Assembly: GCA_025362315.1 (NCBI GenBank)
Contig: JANYGP010000019.1
Coordinates: 103,608 to 167,607 of the forward strand
Length of the DNA stretch: 64,000 bases
Direction of reading: 5' to 3'
From: Polaromonas sp.
Lineage (GTDB): Bacteria > Pseudomonadota > Gammaproteobacteria > Burkholderiales > Burkholderiaceae_C
The translations under genes and the position numbers were made by a program. The notes beneath the pieces are model-generated. The model was not told where the DNA came from, did not search any database, and worked only from the letters and a program-made list of their open reading frames with translations. Positions 40,840 to 52,116 of the stretch are shown one piece after another (position 1 is the first letter of the stretch; each line of letters starts with the position of its first letter).

Positions 40840-42696
40840 CTACCGAAGTGCAACACCATGAAATTTGGCAAAATCTGCCCGCTCGCGCAGCACTGAATTG
40901 ACCCTGATGCAACTTTTTGCAGCTTTGGCACTGCCGGGTTGTGCCTTGCCTGCCAGTAAATGCTGCTGAAAAGCGTTGCTCTGGTACGGATCACTGACGA
41001 CGTATCCGGCCTGGTCAATGCAGGTGTTGTTGCTGCAGAACTGCCATGTTGCCGCGTAAATCACTCGGCCGTCCCGGGTCAAGCCTGGAAAAGCACTGGC
41101 AATGATTTTTTGACGATAACTTGCTTTGGGATCTTGGGAAGGTTCATCCCATGGTGCGAGATTAAAAGCTTTGGCAGCATGGGAGGCATACCACCAGGTT
41201 TGACCACGGTACTCGTAAACCAGGTCTGCAAGTTGACCTTTGGCAGTCGAAATATCCGGTGTAAAACCAAAAGTTACTTTACCGGACGGTGAGGTGAATT
41301 GCTGTTCAGGCAAGCACTGTTTGCCATCATTGCCAAATCCAAACACCCGCATGGTTGCGACACTGGCAACAGGACGTTGTGGCAACGCGGCAAAATATTG
41401 GCCATCTACTGAAATCATGGGTAAAGAGTACAAACTGCCATCCATACCTAACCGGTTCAGACACAGATTGGCTCTCCCTGAATCAGCAAGCAAGCGATTT
41501 TTTTCGGGATCTACAGTGATTGTTCGCGCTGTCAACATGCCTTCGCCCACTGAATCGCTTGCAGAATCGGGATTGGGCCAACTCAGTGAACGGATCTGGA
41601 TTGGACCAACAGGTCTTGCAGGGTAAGTGCTTGCAACTTCTGCTGCTGCTGCGTAAAAACCAGACATACCGCCTTTGAAAAGTGGCGATGCCAGCTTTTG
41701 GCGCGCCAGCAAATCGCTGAATGTGTAGTGCTCCCCATTGGTATCCACGATGTATCGCCAGCTTCCCTGAACTGGAAAAGCCTCGTTGGACAGCGGAGTT
41801 TGCGTGATTGCGACAACTTTTGCAGTGGACTGATTTCCTTGCACCGATGGCCCGGGCAGCTCGATCAGGCTGACCGCACTGAGCTGTTTGCCAGAAAATG
41901 AACGCAGTACAAATCGGCCGTCGGGACTGATGCGTTCATAAGCACCCAAAGCGACAGACTGGTCATCACCACGGCCTGCCAGATCTGGCGGTAAAGAAAT
42001 AAATTGGTTGGCAGCAACGCAAGCCTCATCAACCTGCTGTTGGGGAGCAACAGGGTTGAGCACAGCAGCTTGAGACGACTTAAACGCTGATGCTGACGCA
42101 GACGCAGGCCCGGGTGCATTGGCCGTGTCAATCGGGGCTTTTGCAAAGATTTGTTTGACACTGGGTTGTTCTGTAGTCAAGTCTGGTTTTTGCTGCCGCA
42201 GACCAGCATAAAACGCGCGAGCCCAAACATCCGGGTTCATGGCACCCGTCCACTTCGTAGCTTGCAGTTGACCAGAATGAACCATGAAAACACTTGGAAG
42301 ATGCTGGTATGCATCCATCCCAGTCAGTCGAGATGCACAAAGGCTCAAGCTTTTTTGAAGAATGGAAGCATGTTCAAGTTTGGACAGGCTGGACCGCTCT
42401 GCTGATTTCAGGGCGTCCCGCCATTCCTCCTCAAGCACGCGAGAATCGATCACGGGTATAAAACGAAGTCCTGCTGCCTTGGCCTGATTGGCGACGTCAT
42501 CGGCATGAAGCAATGACAGGACCATGCGGGGAGACCATACATAAATGACCGCGCTGGCTTGTGTTTTTTCAAGCATAGAAATGTCAGCGTCTGTCCAGCA
42601 GTCAGCTGCAAAACTGCTGGTTCCCCATCCTGCCACCAAAAGCCAGGCAAATTTCTGCAAAGACTTCAACAAAACTTCATGAAGTTGAATGCGCAC
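40840..42696 (-). CDS. uncharacterised exported protein: thioredoxin-fold-like N-terminus plus possible beta-propeller C-terminus
   Basis: Signal peptide; TlpA-like region (SAVIYVWSPRMVLS...LPSVFMVHSGQL) without CxxC; repetitive YERISPDGRFVLRSFSG/SVDGQYFAALP/GLTRDGRVIYAA segments. Confidence 0.6.
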   Translation of the reverse strand: MRIQLHEVLLKSLQKFAWLLVAGWGTSSFAADCWTDADISMLEKTQASAVIYVWSPRMVLSLLHADDVANQAKAAGLRFIPVIDSRVLEEEWRDALKSAERSSLSKLEHASILQKSLSLCASRLTGMDAYQHLPSVFMVHSGQLQATKWTGAMNPDVWARAFYAGLRQQKPDLTTEQPSVKQIFAKAPIDTANAPGPASASASAFKSSQAAVLNPVAPQQQVDEACVAANQFISLPPDLAGRGDDQSVALGAYERISPDGRFVLRSFSGKQLSAVSLIELPGPSVQGNQSTAKVVAITQTPLSNEAFPVQGSWRYIVDTNGEHYTFSDLLARQKLASPLFKGGMSGFYAAAAEVASTYPARPVGPIQIRSLSWPNPDSASDSVGEGMLTARTITVDPEKNRLLADSGRANLCLNRLGMDGSLYSLPMISVDGQYFAALPQRPVASVATMRVFGFGNDGKQCLPEQQFTSPSGKVTFGFTPDISTAKGQLADLVYEYRGQTWWYASHAAKAFNLAPWDEPSQDPKASYRQKIIASAFPGLTRDGRVIYAATWQFCSNNTCIDQAGYVVSDPYQSNAFQQHLLAGKAQPGSAKAAKSCIRVNSVLRERADFAKFHGVALR

Positions 42697-43336
42697 AAAT
42701 TGCCAATACGTCTTTAGCCGACTTCAGGACTCCGTCAGCGCCCCAGGTTTCAATTGAATGCTCACCCATGTAGCCCCATAAAGCTGCATAACCAGGCATT
42801 CCGGCAGCTTTTGCAGCATCGATATCGCGTTTGTCATCGCCGACATAAATGCACTCTGAAGGTAAAACTCCAAGTTGTCGGGCGGCTTCAAAAAGTGGTT
42901 CGGGATGCGGTTTGGTATAAGCCGTTGAATCACCACTCACCACTGCATGGACTTTAGAAAAAGAGGTGATGGCGTGAACGATGGGTAAAGTGAACCGCTT
43001 TGATTTATTGGTAACGATCCCCCATTTCAACTGCTGTTGCTGCAAACCGTTGATTACTTCAGGCACACCTGAAAACGGCTCGCAATGCATCAACATGCAG
43101 GATTCATAAGTTGAAAAAAACTCTTCTTTCAAATCATCATAGTCAGGTGAAGTAGCCGTTTTACTCAAAGCAATGGCAAGCATTCCACGAGCACCCGCCC
43201 CTGCCAGCGGGCGATAACAAGCAAGTGGCAATGACGGAAGTCCTCGCTTTGTCCTCATCAAATCGGCAGCAAAACCAAGCCCCGGCGCACTGTCTATCAA
43301 TGTACCGTCAAGATCAAATAAAACTGCTTTCAGCAT
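42677..43336 (-). CDS. gph: phosphoglycolate phosphatase (HAD family)
   Basis: MLKAVLFDLDGTLIDSAPGLGFAAD; KWGIVTNKSKRFT; YVGDDKRDIDAAKAAGM. Confidence 0.9.
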   Translation of the reverse strand: MLKAVLFDLDGTLIDSAPGLGFAADLMRTKRGLPSLPLACYRPLAGAGARGMLAIALSKTATSPDYDDLKEEFFSTYESCMLMHCEPFSGVPEVINGLQQQQLKWGIVTNKSKRFTLPIVHAITSFSKVHAVVSGDSTAYTKPHPEPLFEAARQLGVLPSECIYVGDDKRDIDAAKAAGMPGYAALWGYMGEHSIETWGADGVLKSAKDVLAICAHSTS

Positions 43337-43364
43337 TTGAATATTGGCCCAAAAAATAAAATGA

Positions 43365-44075
43365 TTACGCTGGTTTCCGGGTTGCAAACATGTAATTGAC
43401 AGACGTGTTGTTGTCCAGCCAGTATTTTTTGGTCAGCGGGTTGTATTGAAGACCTTTGGTATGCGTCAGGTCCAGCTCGCTGGATCGGCAGTAAGCTGCC
43501 AACTCACTTGGCTTGATCAGTTTTGCGTAATCATGTGTGCCACGCGGCAACAAGTTCAAAACATACTCGGCTCCAACAATTGCAAAAAGATAAGCTTTGG
43601 CATTGCGATTGATCGTCGAGAAAAAAACGTGACCGCCTGGTTTCACCAGCGTCGCACAAGCTTTCACAACCAACGCTGGATCTGGCACATGCTCCAGCAT
43701 TTCCATACAGGTCACGATATCAAAACTCGCAGGCTGCTCGACCGCCAGTGCTTCAGCACTGATCTCCCGATACTCAACACCCTCAGTTTGGGCTTCAAGT
43801 GCATGGAGCTGCGCAACGCGCAATGCTTTTGTGGATAAATCAATGCCCAAAACATTGGCACCTGATCGGGCCATTGCGTCAGCCAGAATCCCGCCTCCAC
43901 AACCAACGTCAAGTACCTGACAGTCTTTAAAAGCTGTCTGCTCTTGCATCCAGCCCAGTCGCAATGGATTGATTTGATGAAGTGGTCGAAACTCACTTTC
44001 CTTGTCCCACCAACGATGCGCCAGGTCAGAAAATTTGGCGAGTTCAACTGGGTCGAAATTATCTTTGATAGTCAT
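43365..44075 (-). CDS. ubiG: ubiquinone biosynthesis O-methyltransferase
   Basis: ELAKFSDLAHRWWDKESEFRPLHQINPLRLGWM; VLDVGCGGGILADAMARSGANVLGID. Confidence 0.95.
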   Translation of the reverse strand: MTIKDNFDPVELAKFSDLAHRWWDKESEFRPLHQINPLRLGWMQEQTAFKDCQVLDVGCGGGILADAMARSGANVLGIDLSTKALRVAQLHALEAQTEGVEYREISAEALAVEQPASFDIVTCMEMLEHVPDPALVVKACATLVKPGGHVFFSTINRNAKAYLFAIVGAEYVLNLLPRGTHDYAKLIKPSELAAYCRSSELDLTHTKGLQYNPLTKKYWLDNNTSVNYMFATRKPA

Positions 44076-44097
44076 AACTGCATTATCGTTTGAACAT

Positions 44098-44123
44098 AAA
44101 AAAACCGCGCCTGAGCGCGGTTT
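44098..44123 (-). terminator. intrinsic terminator downstream of the ompA-like gene
   Basis: AAAACCGCGCTCAGGCGCGGTTTTTT on the minus strand. Confidence 0.8.
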
Positions 44124-44144
44124 TCAATGGTTCATCACGAGGGA

Positions 44145-44813
44145 TTATTTATTGGCACGGGTACCAACGACCTCAATCTCAACACGGCGGTTTTTAGCGC
44201 GACCTTCAGCAGTTTTGTTGTCTGCAACTGGCTGCTTCTCGCCCTTGCCTTCGGTGTAAACACGGTTCTTCTCGATGCCTTTGGACACCAGATATGCCTT
44301 GACAGCTTCTGAACGCTTCACAGACAACTTCTGATTGTAGGCATCGCTCCCAACAGAGTCGGTGTGACCAACGGCGATGATGACTTCAAGGTTGATGTCT
44401 TTGATCTTGCCAACCAGGTCGTCCAGTTTTGCTTTGCCTTCTGGCTTGACAACTGACTTGTTGAAATCAAAGAAAGCGTCGGCTGCGAATGTGACCTTGG
44501 TTGCAACTGTGGCGGGTGCGGGAGCAGGCGCTGGCGCCGGTGCAGGAGCTGGTGCAGCAGCCGCGGGTGCAGGAGCAGAGGCTGGTGCAGCACGGGGAGC
44601 TTCAGGAGCAATGGCACCATCGCAGCCAGGAGCAGCAGTAGCGGGAGTCCAATTGGCATCACGCCAGCACAAAGTACCGTCGCCGTTTTTCCACTGCAGA
44701 TTGCCATGGCTGTTGCGCCAGTTGTCGCTTGCAGTTGTGGAGCCAGCAGCAACTGCTGAGCCGGCCATTGCAACGGATGCGAGCAGCATTGCTATTTTAT
44801 TTAGTCTGTTCAT
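44145..44813 (-). CDS. OmpA-family outer membrane protein with Pro-Ala linker
   Basis: DNWRNSHGNLQWKNGDGTLCWRDANWTPATAAPGCDG; APAPAPAPAP linker; VGHTDSVGSDAYNQKLSVKRSEAVKAYLVSKG. Confidence 0.92.
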   Translation of the reverse strand: MNRLNKIAMLLASVAMAGSAVAAGSTTASDNWRNSHGNLQWKNGDGTLCWRDANWTPATAAPGCDGAIAPEAPRAAPASAPAPAAAAPAPAPAPAPAPAPATVATKVTFAADAFFDFNKSVVKPEGKAKLDDLVGKIKDINLEVIIAVGHTDSVGSDAYNQKLSVKRSEAVKAYLVSKGIEKNRVYTEGKGEKQPVADNKTAEGRAKNRRVEIEVVGTRANK

Positions 44814-45076
44814 TTCTGTCCTCAGAAGAAAGTTGCAGCAAGGCTGCGAAAAATTTCACGGTTACACGATGATTCGTATCCCGTAATCATAATTGTGCCA
44901 CATCGTTTACTGCTTCAAGGCCTACAGCTATAGGAAAGCGTCTTGAGACCGCAAAAAATGGCTTGCGTTGTGTCTGAGATACAACAGGGGCAATTACAAT
45001 GTAAGAGAGATCCATGACTCAACGTGAGTAACTGGATCGCCCATCAGCCCCACGCCATGAATAACAAGAACTTGAT

Positions 45077-47752
45077 ATGACCCAGTTTGCAAAAGAAACT
45101 TTGCCCATCAGCCTTGAAGAAGAAATGCGGCGCAGCTACCTAGATTACGCCATGAGCGTGATCGTGGGCCGTGCACTTCCAGATGCACGGGATGGGTTGA
45201 AACCGGTACACAGGCGCGTGCTGTTTGCAATGCACGAATTGAGCAACGACTGGAACAAACCGTACAAAAAATCTGCCCGCATTGTGGGCGACGTTATTGG
45301 CAAATACCACCCCCATGGTGACCAGTCGGTTTATGACACGATTGTGCGAATGGCCCAGGACTTTTCCATGCGGCATTTGCTGGTTGACGGTCAGGGTAAT
45401 TTTGGCTCTGTGGATGGCGACAACGCTGCTGCAATGCGTTACACCGAAATCCGTTTGGCCAAAATTGCGCATGAACTGCTGGCTGATCTGGACAAGGAAA
45501 CGGTTGACTTTGGGCCTAATTACGACGGAAGCGAACAAGAACCGCTGGTAATGCCAACGCGTTTGCCTAACCTTCTGATCAACGGTTCTGGCGGAATTGC
45601 AGTGGGTATGGCCACCAACATCCCGCCCCATAATTTGAATGAGGTTGTTGACGCCTGCTTGCATTTGCTTGCGAATCCGGAAGCTTCAATTGATGAGTTG
45701 ATGGACATCATTCCAGCGCCAGATTTCCCGACTGCTGGGATTATTTACGGTATCAATGGCGTAAAAGACGGGTACCGTACTGGCCGCGGAAAAGTCGTCA
45801 TGCGTGCAAAGTGCCACTTTGAGGACATCGACAAAGGACAGCGTCAGTCCATCATCGTTGATGAACTCCCATACCAGGTCAACAAAAAAACGCTTCAGGA
45901 GCGCATGGCAGAGTTGGTGCACGAAAAGAAAATCGAAGGCATCAGTCACATTCAGGATGAAAGCGACAAGTCAGGCATGCGCCTGGTGATTGAACTCAAG
46001 CGTGGTGAAGTACCTGAAGTTGTTTTGAACAACCTGTACAAGCAGACCCAATTACAGGATACGTTTGGCATCAACATGGTGGCGCTGATCAACGGCCAGC
46101 CCAAGCTTTGCAATTTGAAAGACCTGATTGCCGTGTTTCTTTCGCATCGCCGCGAAGTTGTCACACGCCGAACCGTGTTTACGTTGCGCAAGGCGCGTGA
46201 ACGTGGACATGTGCTGGAAGGTCTGGCAGTTGCGCTGGCCAATATTGACGACTTTATTGCCATCATTCGCAATGCGCCAACACCCCCTGTAGCCAAGGCT
46301 GAACTGATGGTCAGGCCATGGGACAGCAAACTGGTCCGTGAAATGCTTACCCGTGTCCGGGCTGACGGCGGTGTTGTCAACGCTGATGACTACCGGCCGG
46401 ACGGCCTGGAAAAGCTCTACGGTATGGGCAGTGACGGCTTGTACAGGTTGTCGGAGACACAAGCACAGGAAATTCTGCAAATGCGGCTGCAGCGCCTGAC
46501 TGGACTGGAACAAGACAAAATTGTTGCTGAGTACAAAGAAGTCATGGCTGAGATTGACGATTTGCTGGACATCCTGTCCAAACCAGGCCGTGTGTCAGTG
46601 ATCATTGGCGAAGAGCTCGCCGCCATCAAGCAGGAGTTTGGCCAGACCAAGCTGGGCACGCGTCGCAGCCAGATTGAACATTCTTCATTTGATCTCAGCA
46701 CCGAAGACCTGATCACGCCGACAGACATGGTTGTGACTCTGTCGCACACGGGCTACATTAAAAGTCAGCCTTTGTCAGAATATCGCGCCCAAAAGCGCGG
46801 GGGACGCGGCAAGCAGGCAACTTTGACCAAAGAAGATGACTGGGTTGACCAGCTGTTCATTGCCAATACCCATGACTACATTTTGTGCTTTTCAAATCGG
46901 GGCAGACTTTATTGGCTGAAGGTGTGGGAAGTACCTGCCGGATCACGCGGTTCACGAGGTCGACCTATCGTCAACATGTTCCCGCTCCAAGAAGGCGAAA
47001 AAATCAATGTGGTGTTGGCCCTTACTGGAGACAAGCGCGTCTTCCCGGCAGACCAGTATGTTTTCATGGCGACGTCGATGGGTACGGTCAAAAAAACAGC
47101 TCTGGACGAGTTCAACAATCCGCGCAAAGGCGGCATTATTGCGGTGAACCTTGACGAGGGTGATTACCTGATTGGCGCTGCTCTCACCGACGGCAAGCAC
47201 GACGTCATGCTGTTCAGTGATGGCGGAAAAGCTGTCCGCTTTGACGAAGAAGATGTCCGTCCGTTGGGGCGCAATGCGCGCGGCGTACGCGGCATGGCAC
47301 TTGACCCAAACCAAAGCGTTATTGCCATGTTGGTGGCTGAAGACGAGCAGCAAAGTGTGTTGACAGCAACGCAAAATGGTTTCGGCAAACGCACTTCTAT
47401 CACCGAGTACACCCGCCACGGACGTGGCACCAAAGGCATGATTGCCATTCAGCAGAGCGAGCGAAATGGCAAGGTAGTGGCGGCAACACTTGTCCACGCA
47501 GATGACGAAATTATGCTGATTACCGACAAAGGTGTTCTGGTGCGTACACGGGTCAGTGAAATCCGCGAAATGGGCCGGGCAACACAAGGTGTCACACTGA
47601 TTGGACTGGACGATGGCTCAAAACTGAGTGGCTTGCAAAGAATTGTGGAAAACGATGCCGCTTTGAATGACGTGCTGGCGGATTTGGCCGATTTGCCAGA
47701 TCCATCCCAGTCAAAAGCATTGCCGGATGATGGCATTGGCAATGAAAATTGA
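45077..47752 (+). CDS. gyrA: DNA gyrase subunit A
   Basis: [55 protein letters not shown]. Confidence 0.98.
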   Translation: MTQFAKETLPISLEEEMRRSYLDYAMSVIVGRALPDARDGLKPVHRRVLFAMHELSNDWNKPYKKSARIVGDVIGKYHPHGDQSVYDTIVRMAQDFSMRHLLVDGQGNFGSVDGDNAAAMRYTEIRLAKIAHELLADLDKETVDFGPNYDGSEQEPLVMPTRLPNLLINGSGGIAVGMATNIPPHNLNEVVDACLHLLANPEASIDELMDIIPAPDFPTAGIIYGINGVKDGYRTGRGKVVMRAKCHFEDIDKGQRQSIIVDELPYQVNKKTLQERMAELVHEKKIEGISHIQDESDKSGMRLVIELKRGEVPEVVLNNLYKQTQLQDTFGINMVALINGQPKLCNLKDLIAVFLSHRREVVTRRTVFTLRKARERGHVLEGLAVALANIDDFIAIIRNAPTPPVAKAELMVRPWDSKLVREMLTRVRADGGVVNADDYRPDGLEKLYGMGSDGLYRLSETQAQEILQMRLQRLTGLEQDKIVAEYKEVMAEIDDLLDILSKPGRVSVIIGEELAAIKQEFGQTKLGTRRSQIEHSSFDLSTEDLITPTDMVVTLSHTGYIKSQPLSEYRAQKRGGRGKQATLTKEDDWVDQLFIANTHDYILCFSNRGRLYWLKVWEVPAGSRGSRGRPIVNMFPLQEGEKINVVLALTGDKRVFPADQYVFMATSMGTVKKTALDEFNNPRKGGIIAVNLDEGDYLIGAALTDGKHDVMLFSDGGKAVRFDEEDVRPLGRNARGVRGMALDPNQSVIAMLVAEDEQQSVLTATQNGFGKRTSITEYTRHGRGTKGMIAIQQSERNGKVVAATLVHADDEIMLITDKGVLVRTRVSEIREMGRATQGVTLIGLDDGSKLSGLQRIVENDAALNDVLADLADLPDPSQSKALPDDGIGNEN

Positions 47753-47781
47753 TGGCGCATTTTTCTATTTCGGCCTCTTAC

Positions 47782-47808
47782 AGAATTTCCGCAATTTCCG
47801 CAATTTCC
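47782..47808. repeat. 9-bp tandem repeat (GCAATTTCC) ~3x in the gyrA-pheA gap
   Basis: agaatttcc gcaatttcc gcaatttcc. Confidence 0.8.
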
Positions 47809-47907
47809 GGCATATTTGGCTTAGCCGGCATGTCTGGCATACGAGAAATTTCAGCAAGCATTTGAAGACCCCCAAGCAAACAGTTCAATTTTCAGTCATC
47901 AGCAAAC

Positions 47908-49002
47908 ATGAGTTCCAATTTATCAGACCTCCGCATCCAGATAGACGACATTGACCAGCAGCTATTAGCCCTCATGAATCAGCGAGCGCGGGTCGCGCAA
48001 GAGGTGGGTGAAGTGAAAAAATTGGAGGGCAGTCCATTCTTCAGGCCCGATCGGGTTGCCAAGGTAATCGAAAAAATTCAGTCAGCCAGTCTGGGGCCAT
48101 TACGGGGCGAGCACCTGGCATCAATATGGCTGGAAATCATGTCAGCCTGCCTTGCACTGGAGTCCCGTATCCGGGTTGCTTTTCTTGGGCCGTCCGGTAC
48201 TTTCAGCGAGCAGGCAGCCGAGGCTTTTTTTGGCCAGAGCATTGAGCATGTGCCCTGCGTCAGCATTGATGAAGTGTTTCGCGTAACCGCTGCCGGCGGG
48301 GCAAATTATGGTGTGGTTCCAGTTGAAAATTCAACTGAAGGCGTTGTGTCCCGTTCGCTGGATTTACTTTTGAATACACAGCTTCATATTGTTGGCGAGA
48401 CCAGCTTGATGGTGCAGCACAACCTGATACGCCTGACGGACAATCTGCACGGCATCGAAGCAGTCTATGCCCACCCGCAAGCCTTGGCACAATGTCAGGA
48501 CTGGCTGACCGCAAATTTGCCCGGGGTTGAACGTCACGCGGCATCCAGCAATGCTGAAGGTGCCCGCCTGGCTTCTACAAATCCGGCCTGGGCTGGTATT
48601 GCAAGCACCAGGGCTGCGGCGCAATTCGGGATGAACATGCCTGCACAAGGCATTCAGGACAATGCTTTGAACCGGACCCGTTTTGCTGTCATTTGCCTTC
48701 CTGACACATTGCCAATGCCGATGGCATCTGGAAAAGATTGTGTCAGCCTCGTAGTTTCTGTGGCCAATCGTCCGGGAGCAGTCCATGACTTGCTGGTACC
48801 TTTAAAAAATCATGGCGTATCCATGACGCGTTTTGAATCGCGACCTGCACGGTCGGGGCAGTGGGAATACTATTTTTACATCGACCTGCAAGGGCATCCG
48901 TCTCAGGCAAATGTAAAAGCGGCGTTGTCTGAATTAAAGCAAATTTGTGCTTACTTCAAGGTGCTTGGTGCTTACCCTTCAGCGATTGAAAACCATAACT
49001 AA
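47908..49002 (+). CDS. pheA: bifunctional chorismate mutase/prephenate dehydratase
   Basis: LSDLRIQIDDIDQQLLALMNQRARVAQEVGEVKK; VAFLGPSGTFSEQAAEAFFG; GVVPVENSTEGVVSRSLDLLL. Confidence 0.95.
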   Translation: MSSNLSDLRIQIDDIDQQLLALMNQRARVAQEVGEVKKLEGSPFFRPDRVAKVIEKIQSASLGPLRGEHLASIWLEIMSACLALESRIRVAFLGPSGTFSEQAAEAFFGQSIEHVPCVSIDEVFRVTAAGGANYGVVPVENSTEGVVSRSLDLLLNTQLHIVGETSLMVQHNLIRLTDNLHGIEAVYAHPQALAQCQDWLTANLPGVERHAASSNAEGARLASTNPAWAGIASTRAAAQFGMNMPAQGIQDNALNRTRFAVICLPDTLPMPMASGKDCVSLVVSVANRPGAVHDLLVPLKNHGVSMTRFESRPARSGQWEYYFYIDLQGHPSQANVKAALSELKQICAYFKVLGAYPSAIENHN

Positions 49003-49046
49003 TCCATTCACAAGCAACCCAGATATGACCAAAACAAAGAATTTTC

Positions 49047-49925
49047 ATGTTTGAACAACTCGGGTTGATTGGCTGCGGCTTGATGGGGGGCTCATTTGCT
49101 TTGGCGATGAAAAAAGCTGGCTTGGTCAAGCGTGTGGTTGGTTACAGCAAGTCACCATCCACCACTGAGCGTGCCAGGCAAATGGGCATCATCGATGTTG
49201 AAGCGCCGTCGGCTTTACTGGCGGTTTCAGGTGCTGATGTGGTGCTTCTGGCCGTGCCCGTTTCGGCGACCGAAGCCACTTTCAAAGCCATCCGTCACCT
49301 TGTCTCGTCTAGCACATTGATCATGGATGTAGGCTCAACCAAGCGTGATGTTGTAGATGCAGCGCGGCGTGTCTTGCGCGACCAGGTCGGATGTTTTGTG
49401 CCAGCTCACCCCATCACCGGCAAAGAGGTTTCGGGCGTTGAACATGCAGATGCAGATCTCTACACAGGCAGACAAGTCATCCTGACGCCTATTGAGAGAA
49501 CTTACACAGTGCAGCTGAACAAAGCTACCAGCTTGTGGACGGCACTGGGCTGCAGTGTCACGCAAATGTCGCCTCAGGCGCACGATGCAGCCTACGCATC
49601 TGTCAGCCACCTGCCTCACCTGATTGCGTTTGCGCTGATGACCAGTATTTCTGGCCAGGCACAAGGCGCAGAACACCTGGCTCTGGCGGGCCCAGGTTTT
49701 AGGGATTTCACCCGAATTGCAGCCAGCGATCCAAAAATGTGGCGCGATATTCTGGTGGCCAATCGTGAAGAGTTGCTGGCGCAGTCAAAAATCTTTCAAT
49801 CGGCACTTCACGCTTTTGAACGCATGATTGCCATGAGTGATGGTGATGGTCTTGAACAGCTGATTGAAAAGGCAAGCCAGACTCGCGCCAAGTGGCGAAT
49901 CAGCTCCAACAAGTCTCAAAAATAA
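49047..49925 (+). CDS. tyrA: prephenate dehydrogenase
   Basis: LGLIGCGLMGGSFALAMKKAGLVKRVVGYSKS; PAHPITGKEVSGVEHADADLY; ASVSHLPHLIAFALM. Confidence 0.93.
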   Translation: MFEQLGLIGCGLMGGSFALAMKKAGLVKRVVGYSKSPSTTERARQMGIIDVEAPSALLAVSGADVVLLAVPVSATEATFKAIRHLVSSSTLIMDVGSTKRDVVDAARRVLRDQVGCFVPAHPITGKEVSGVEHADADLYTGRQVILTPIERTYTVQLNKATSLWTALGCSVTQMSPQAHDAAYASVSHLPHLIAFALMTSISGQAQGAEHLALAGPGFRDFTRIAASDPKMWRDILVANREELLAQSKIFQSALHAFERMIAMSDGDGLEQLIEKASQTRAKWRISSNKSQK

Positions 49926-49934
49926 AACGACCTC

Positions 49935-51959
49935 ATGTTCGACATTGAATTTTTGGACATCCCGCCATTGGTGTCCGTCAGTGGCAAAGTGAATTTGCCA
50001 GGATCCAAAAGTATTTCTAACCGGGTGTTGTTGCTTGCAGCACTTTGTAAGGGCACAACAGTTGTGCACGACCTGCTCGAGTCTGATGACACGCAGGTCA
50101 TGTTGACTGCGCTGGAGCAGCTGGGCTGCACCGTTGAACGAAATACCGACAACAACACTGTGGCGATTGAGGGATTGGCCGGGCGTCCTGTGCGTGACAA
50201 GGTTCATCTTTTTTTAGGCAACGCAGGCACAGCGATGCGGCCCCTGACGGCGGCGCTCGCCTTGCTCGGTGGTGAATTTGAACTGTCTGGTGTTGTGCGA
50301 ATGCACGAACGCCCCATTGGCGACCTGGTAGATTCACTACGGCAGTTGGGTTGCCCGATTGACTATCTGGGAAATGAAGGATTCCCGCCCCTGAAATTGC
50401 ACGCAAGAACCACAAACCAGTTGTTGCTCAACCAGCCTATCCGCGTACGAGGTGATGTGTCAAGCCAGTTTTTAACGGCGCTGTTAATGGCATTGCCTTT
50501 GGTCGCGAGCCGTGACATTCACATTGAAGTAGTCGGCGATTTGATTTCCACCCCCTACATTGAAATAACACTGAATTTATTGGCCCGCTTTGGAATACAC
50601 GTTCAGCGCGATGGCTGGCAGCGGCTGACGATTCCTGCAGGCAGCAAGTACACCTCGCCTGGCAGCATTCATGTTGAGGGAGATGCGTCATCTGCTAGCT
50701 ATTTCATAGCTGCTGGCGCCCTATTTGATTGGTCTACAGACCATAAATATTTTGAAATTAATGGATTGGGAACAAATTCCATCCAGGGCGACATTCGTTT
50801 TGTTGAAGCTGCCCGTTTGATGGGAGCGCACATTGAATGCATGCCCAACGCATTGCAGGTCTCACCTTGCAAAGAAAAACAGGCAGGCCAAAAACCGTTG
50901 ACTGCCATTGATCTGGATTGCAACCATATTCCCGATGCTGCCATGACTTTGGCAGTCATGGCACTTTATGCCGAAGGTACCACCGTACTGCGAAATATTG
51001 CAAGCTGGCGCGTCAAAGAGACCGACCGTCTCAGTGCCATGGCTTGTGAGCTGCGCAAGCTTGGGGCTGTGGTGGAAGAAGGCCCTGACTATTTGAAAAT
51101 CACACCACCTTCAAGCCCAGCTGAGTGGACCACAGCGCCCATTTGTACCTACGATGACCACCGCATGGCCATGTGCTTTTCGCTGGCTGCGTTTAACCCG
51201 GCCAGCTTGCCAATCCGTATCCTGGATCCCAAGTGCGTTGGCAAAACCTTTCCAGATTATTTCGAAACCCTGTTTTCGCTTGCCCAGGCCAAAAGCGCCA
51301 GCATTCCCGTTATTTGCATTGATGGCCCTACTGCGTCAGGCAAGGGCACGTTGTCATCCGCGGTCGCGCATCACTTGGGTTATCACTATCTGGACTCTGG
51401 TGCCTTGTATCGGCTGGCAGCCTTTGCAGCCAGTGCGCAAGGGATTGACTTGAATGACAGCGCTGGCGTGGCCAAGATTGCGCGCCATTTGCCCGTCAAG
51501 TTCAAGGACGGCAAAGTCTGGTTGAACGGCCAAGACGTGTCCCTTGCCATTCGCACAGAAGAATCCGGCATGGCTGCATCAAAAGTGTCCGCTTACCCGG
51601 AAGTACGCGCTGCTTTGCTCATGCTCCAACGCAGTTTTCGCGCCCTGCCCGGTCTGGTAGCGGATGGACGAGACATGGGTACGGTGATCTTTCCGGATGC
51701 CGAACTTAAAATTTACCTGACAGCCAGCAGCGTTCACAGAGCCCAGCGTCGTCATAAGCAGTTGATTTCAAAGGGAAATTCAGCTACACTGCAATACATT
51801 CAGCAGGGTTTGGAAGCGCGCGACGAGCGTGACATGTTGCGCAGTTCAGCGCCTTTAAAACCTGCTGAAAACGCCAAGCTGTTGGACAATTCTGATGTGT
51901 CGATTGAAAAATCGGTATTGAAAGTACTTGACTGGTGGCAAGGCACCCGGCCCTTTTGA
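49935..51959 (+). CDS. aroA-cmk: fused 3-phosphoshikimate 1-carboxyvinyltransferase / cytidylate kinase
   Basis: N-terminal [17 protein letters not shown]...[15 protein letters not shown]...[19 protein letters not shown]-terminal [36 protein letters not shown]; single uninterrupted frame. Confidence 0.95.
   Translation: MFDIEFLDIPPLVSVSGKVNLPGSKSISNRVLLLAALCKGTTVVHDLLESDDTQVMLTALEQLGCTVERNTDNNTVAIEGLAGRPVRDKVHLFLGNAGTAMRPLTAALALLGGEFELSGVVRMHERPIGDLVDSLRQLGCPIDYLGNEGFPPLKLHARTTNQLLLNQPIRVRGDVSSQFLTALLMALPLVASRDIHIEVVGDLISTPYIEITLNLLARFGIHVQRDGWQRLTIPAGSKYTSPGSIHVEGDASSASYFIAAGALFDWSTDHKYFEINGLGTNSIQGDIRFVEAARLMGAHIECMPNALQVSPCKEKQAGQKPLTAIDLDCNHIPDAAMTLAVMALYAEGTTVLRNIASWRVKETDRLSAMACELRKLGAVVEEGPDYLKITPPSSPAEWTTAPICTYDDHRMAMCFSLAAFNPASLPIRILDPKCVGKTFPDYFETLFSLAQAKSASIPVICIDGPTASGKGTLSSAVAHHLGYHYLDSGALYRLAAFAASAQGIDLNDSAGVAKIARHLPVKFKDGKVWLNGQDVSLAIRTEESGMAASKVSAYPEVRAALLMLQRSFRALPGLVADGRDMGTVIFPDAELKIYLTASSVHRAQRRHKQLISKGNSATLQYIQQGLEARDERDMLRSSAPLKPAENAKLLDNSDVSIEKSVLKVLDWWQGTRPF
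50691..50739 (-). repeat. dispersed ~45-bp repeat, copy J (inside aroA-cmk)
   Basis: Reverse complement CTGTAGACCAATCAAATAGGGCGCCAGCAGCTATGAAATAGCTAG. Confidence 0.7.
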
Positions 51960-52116
51960 TCCCAGCACCTCGGTGGACGCGCCTCATCGCGCATTGGTCA
52001 AACGGATTTTTAACTCAACCCGCAGCCATCCTGGCAGCACAACAAGCCCCGAGCAGAATTAAAAACATTTCAGCAATTGTGCTGAATGAACCCTGCGTTG
52101 TGGACAAGGAAAATGA

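Noticed and set aside
40632-40901. 89-aa plus-strand ORF
   Set aside because: Lies antisense across tmRNA and the adjacent gene end; no protein signature.
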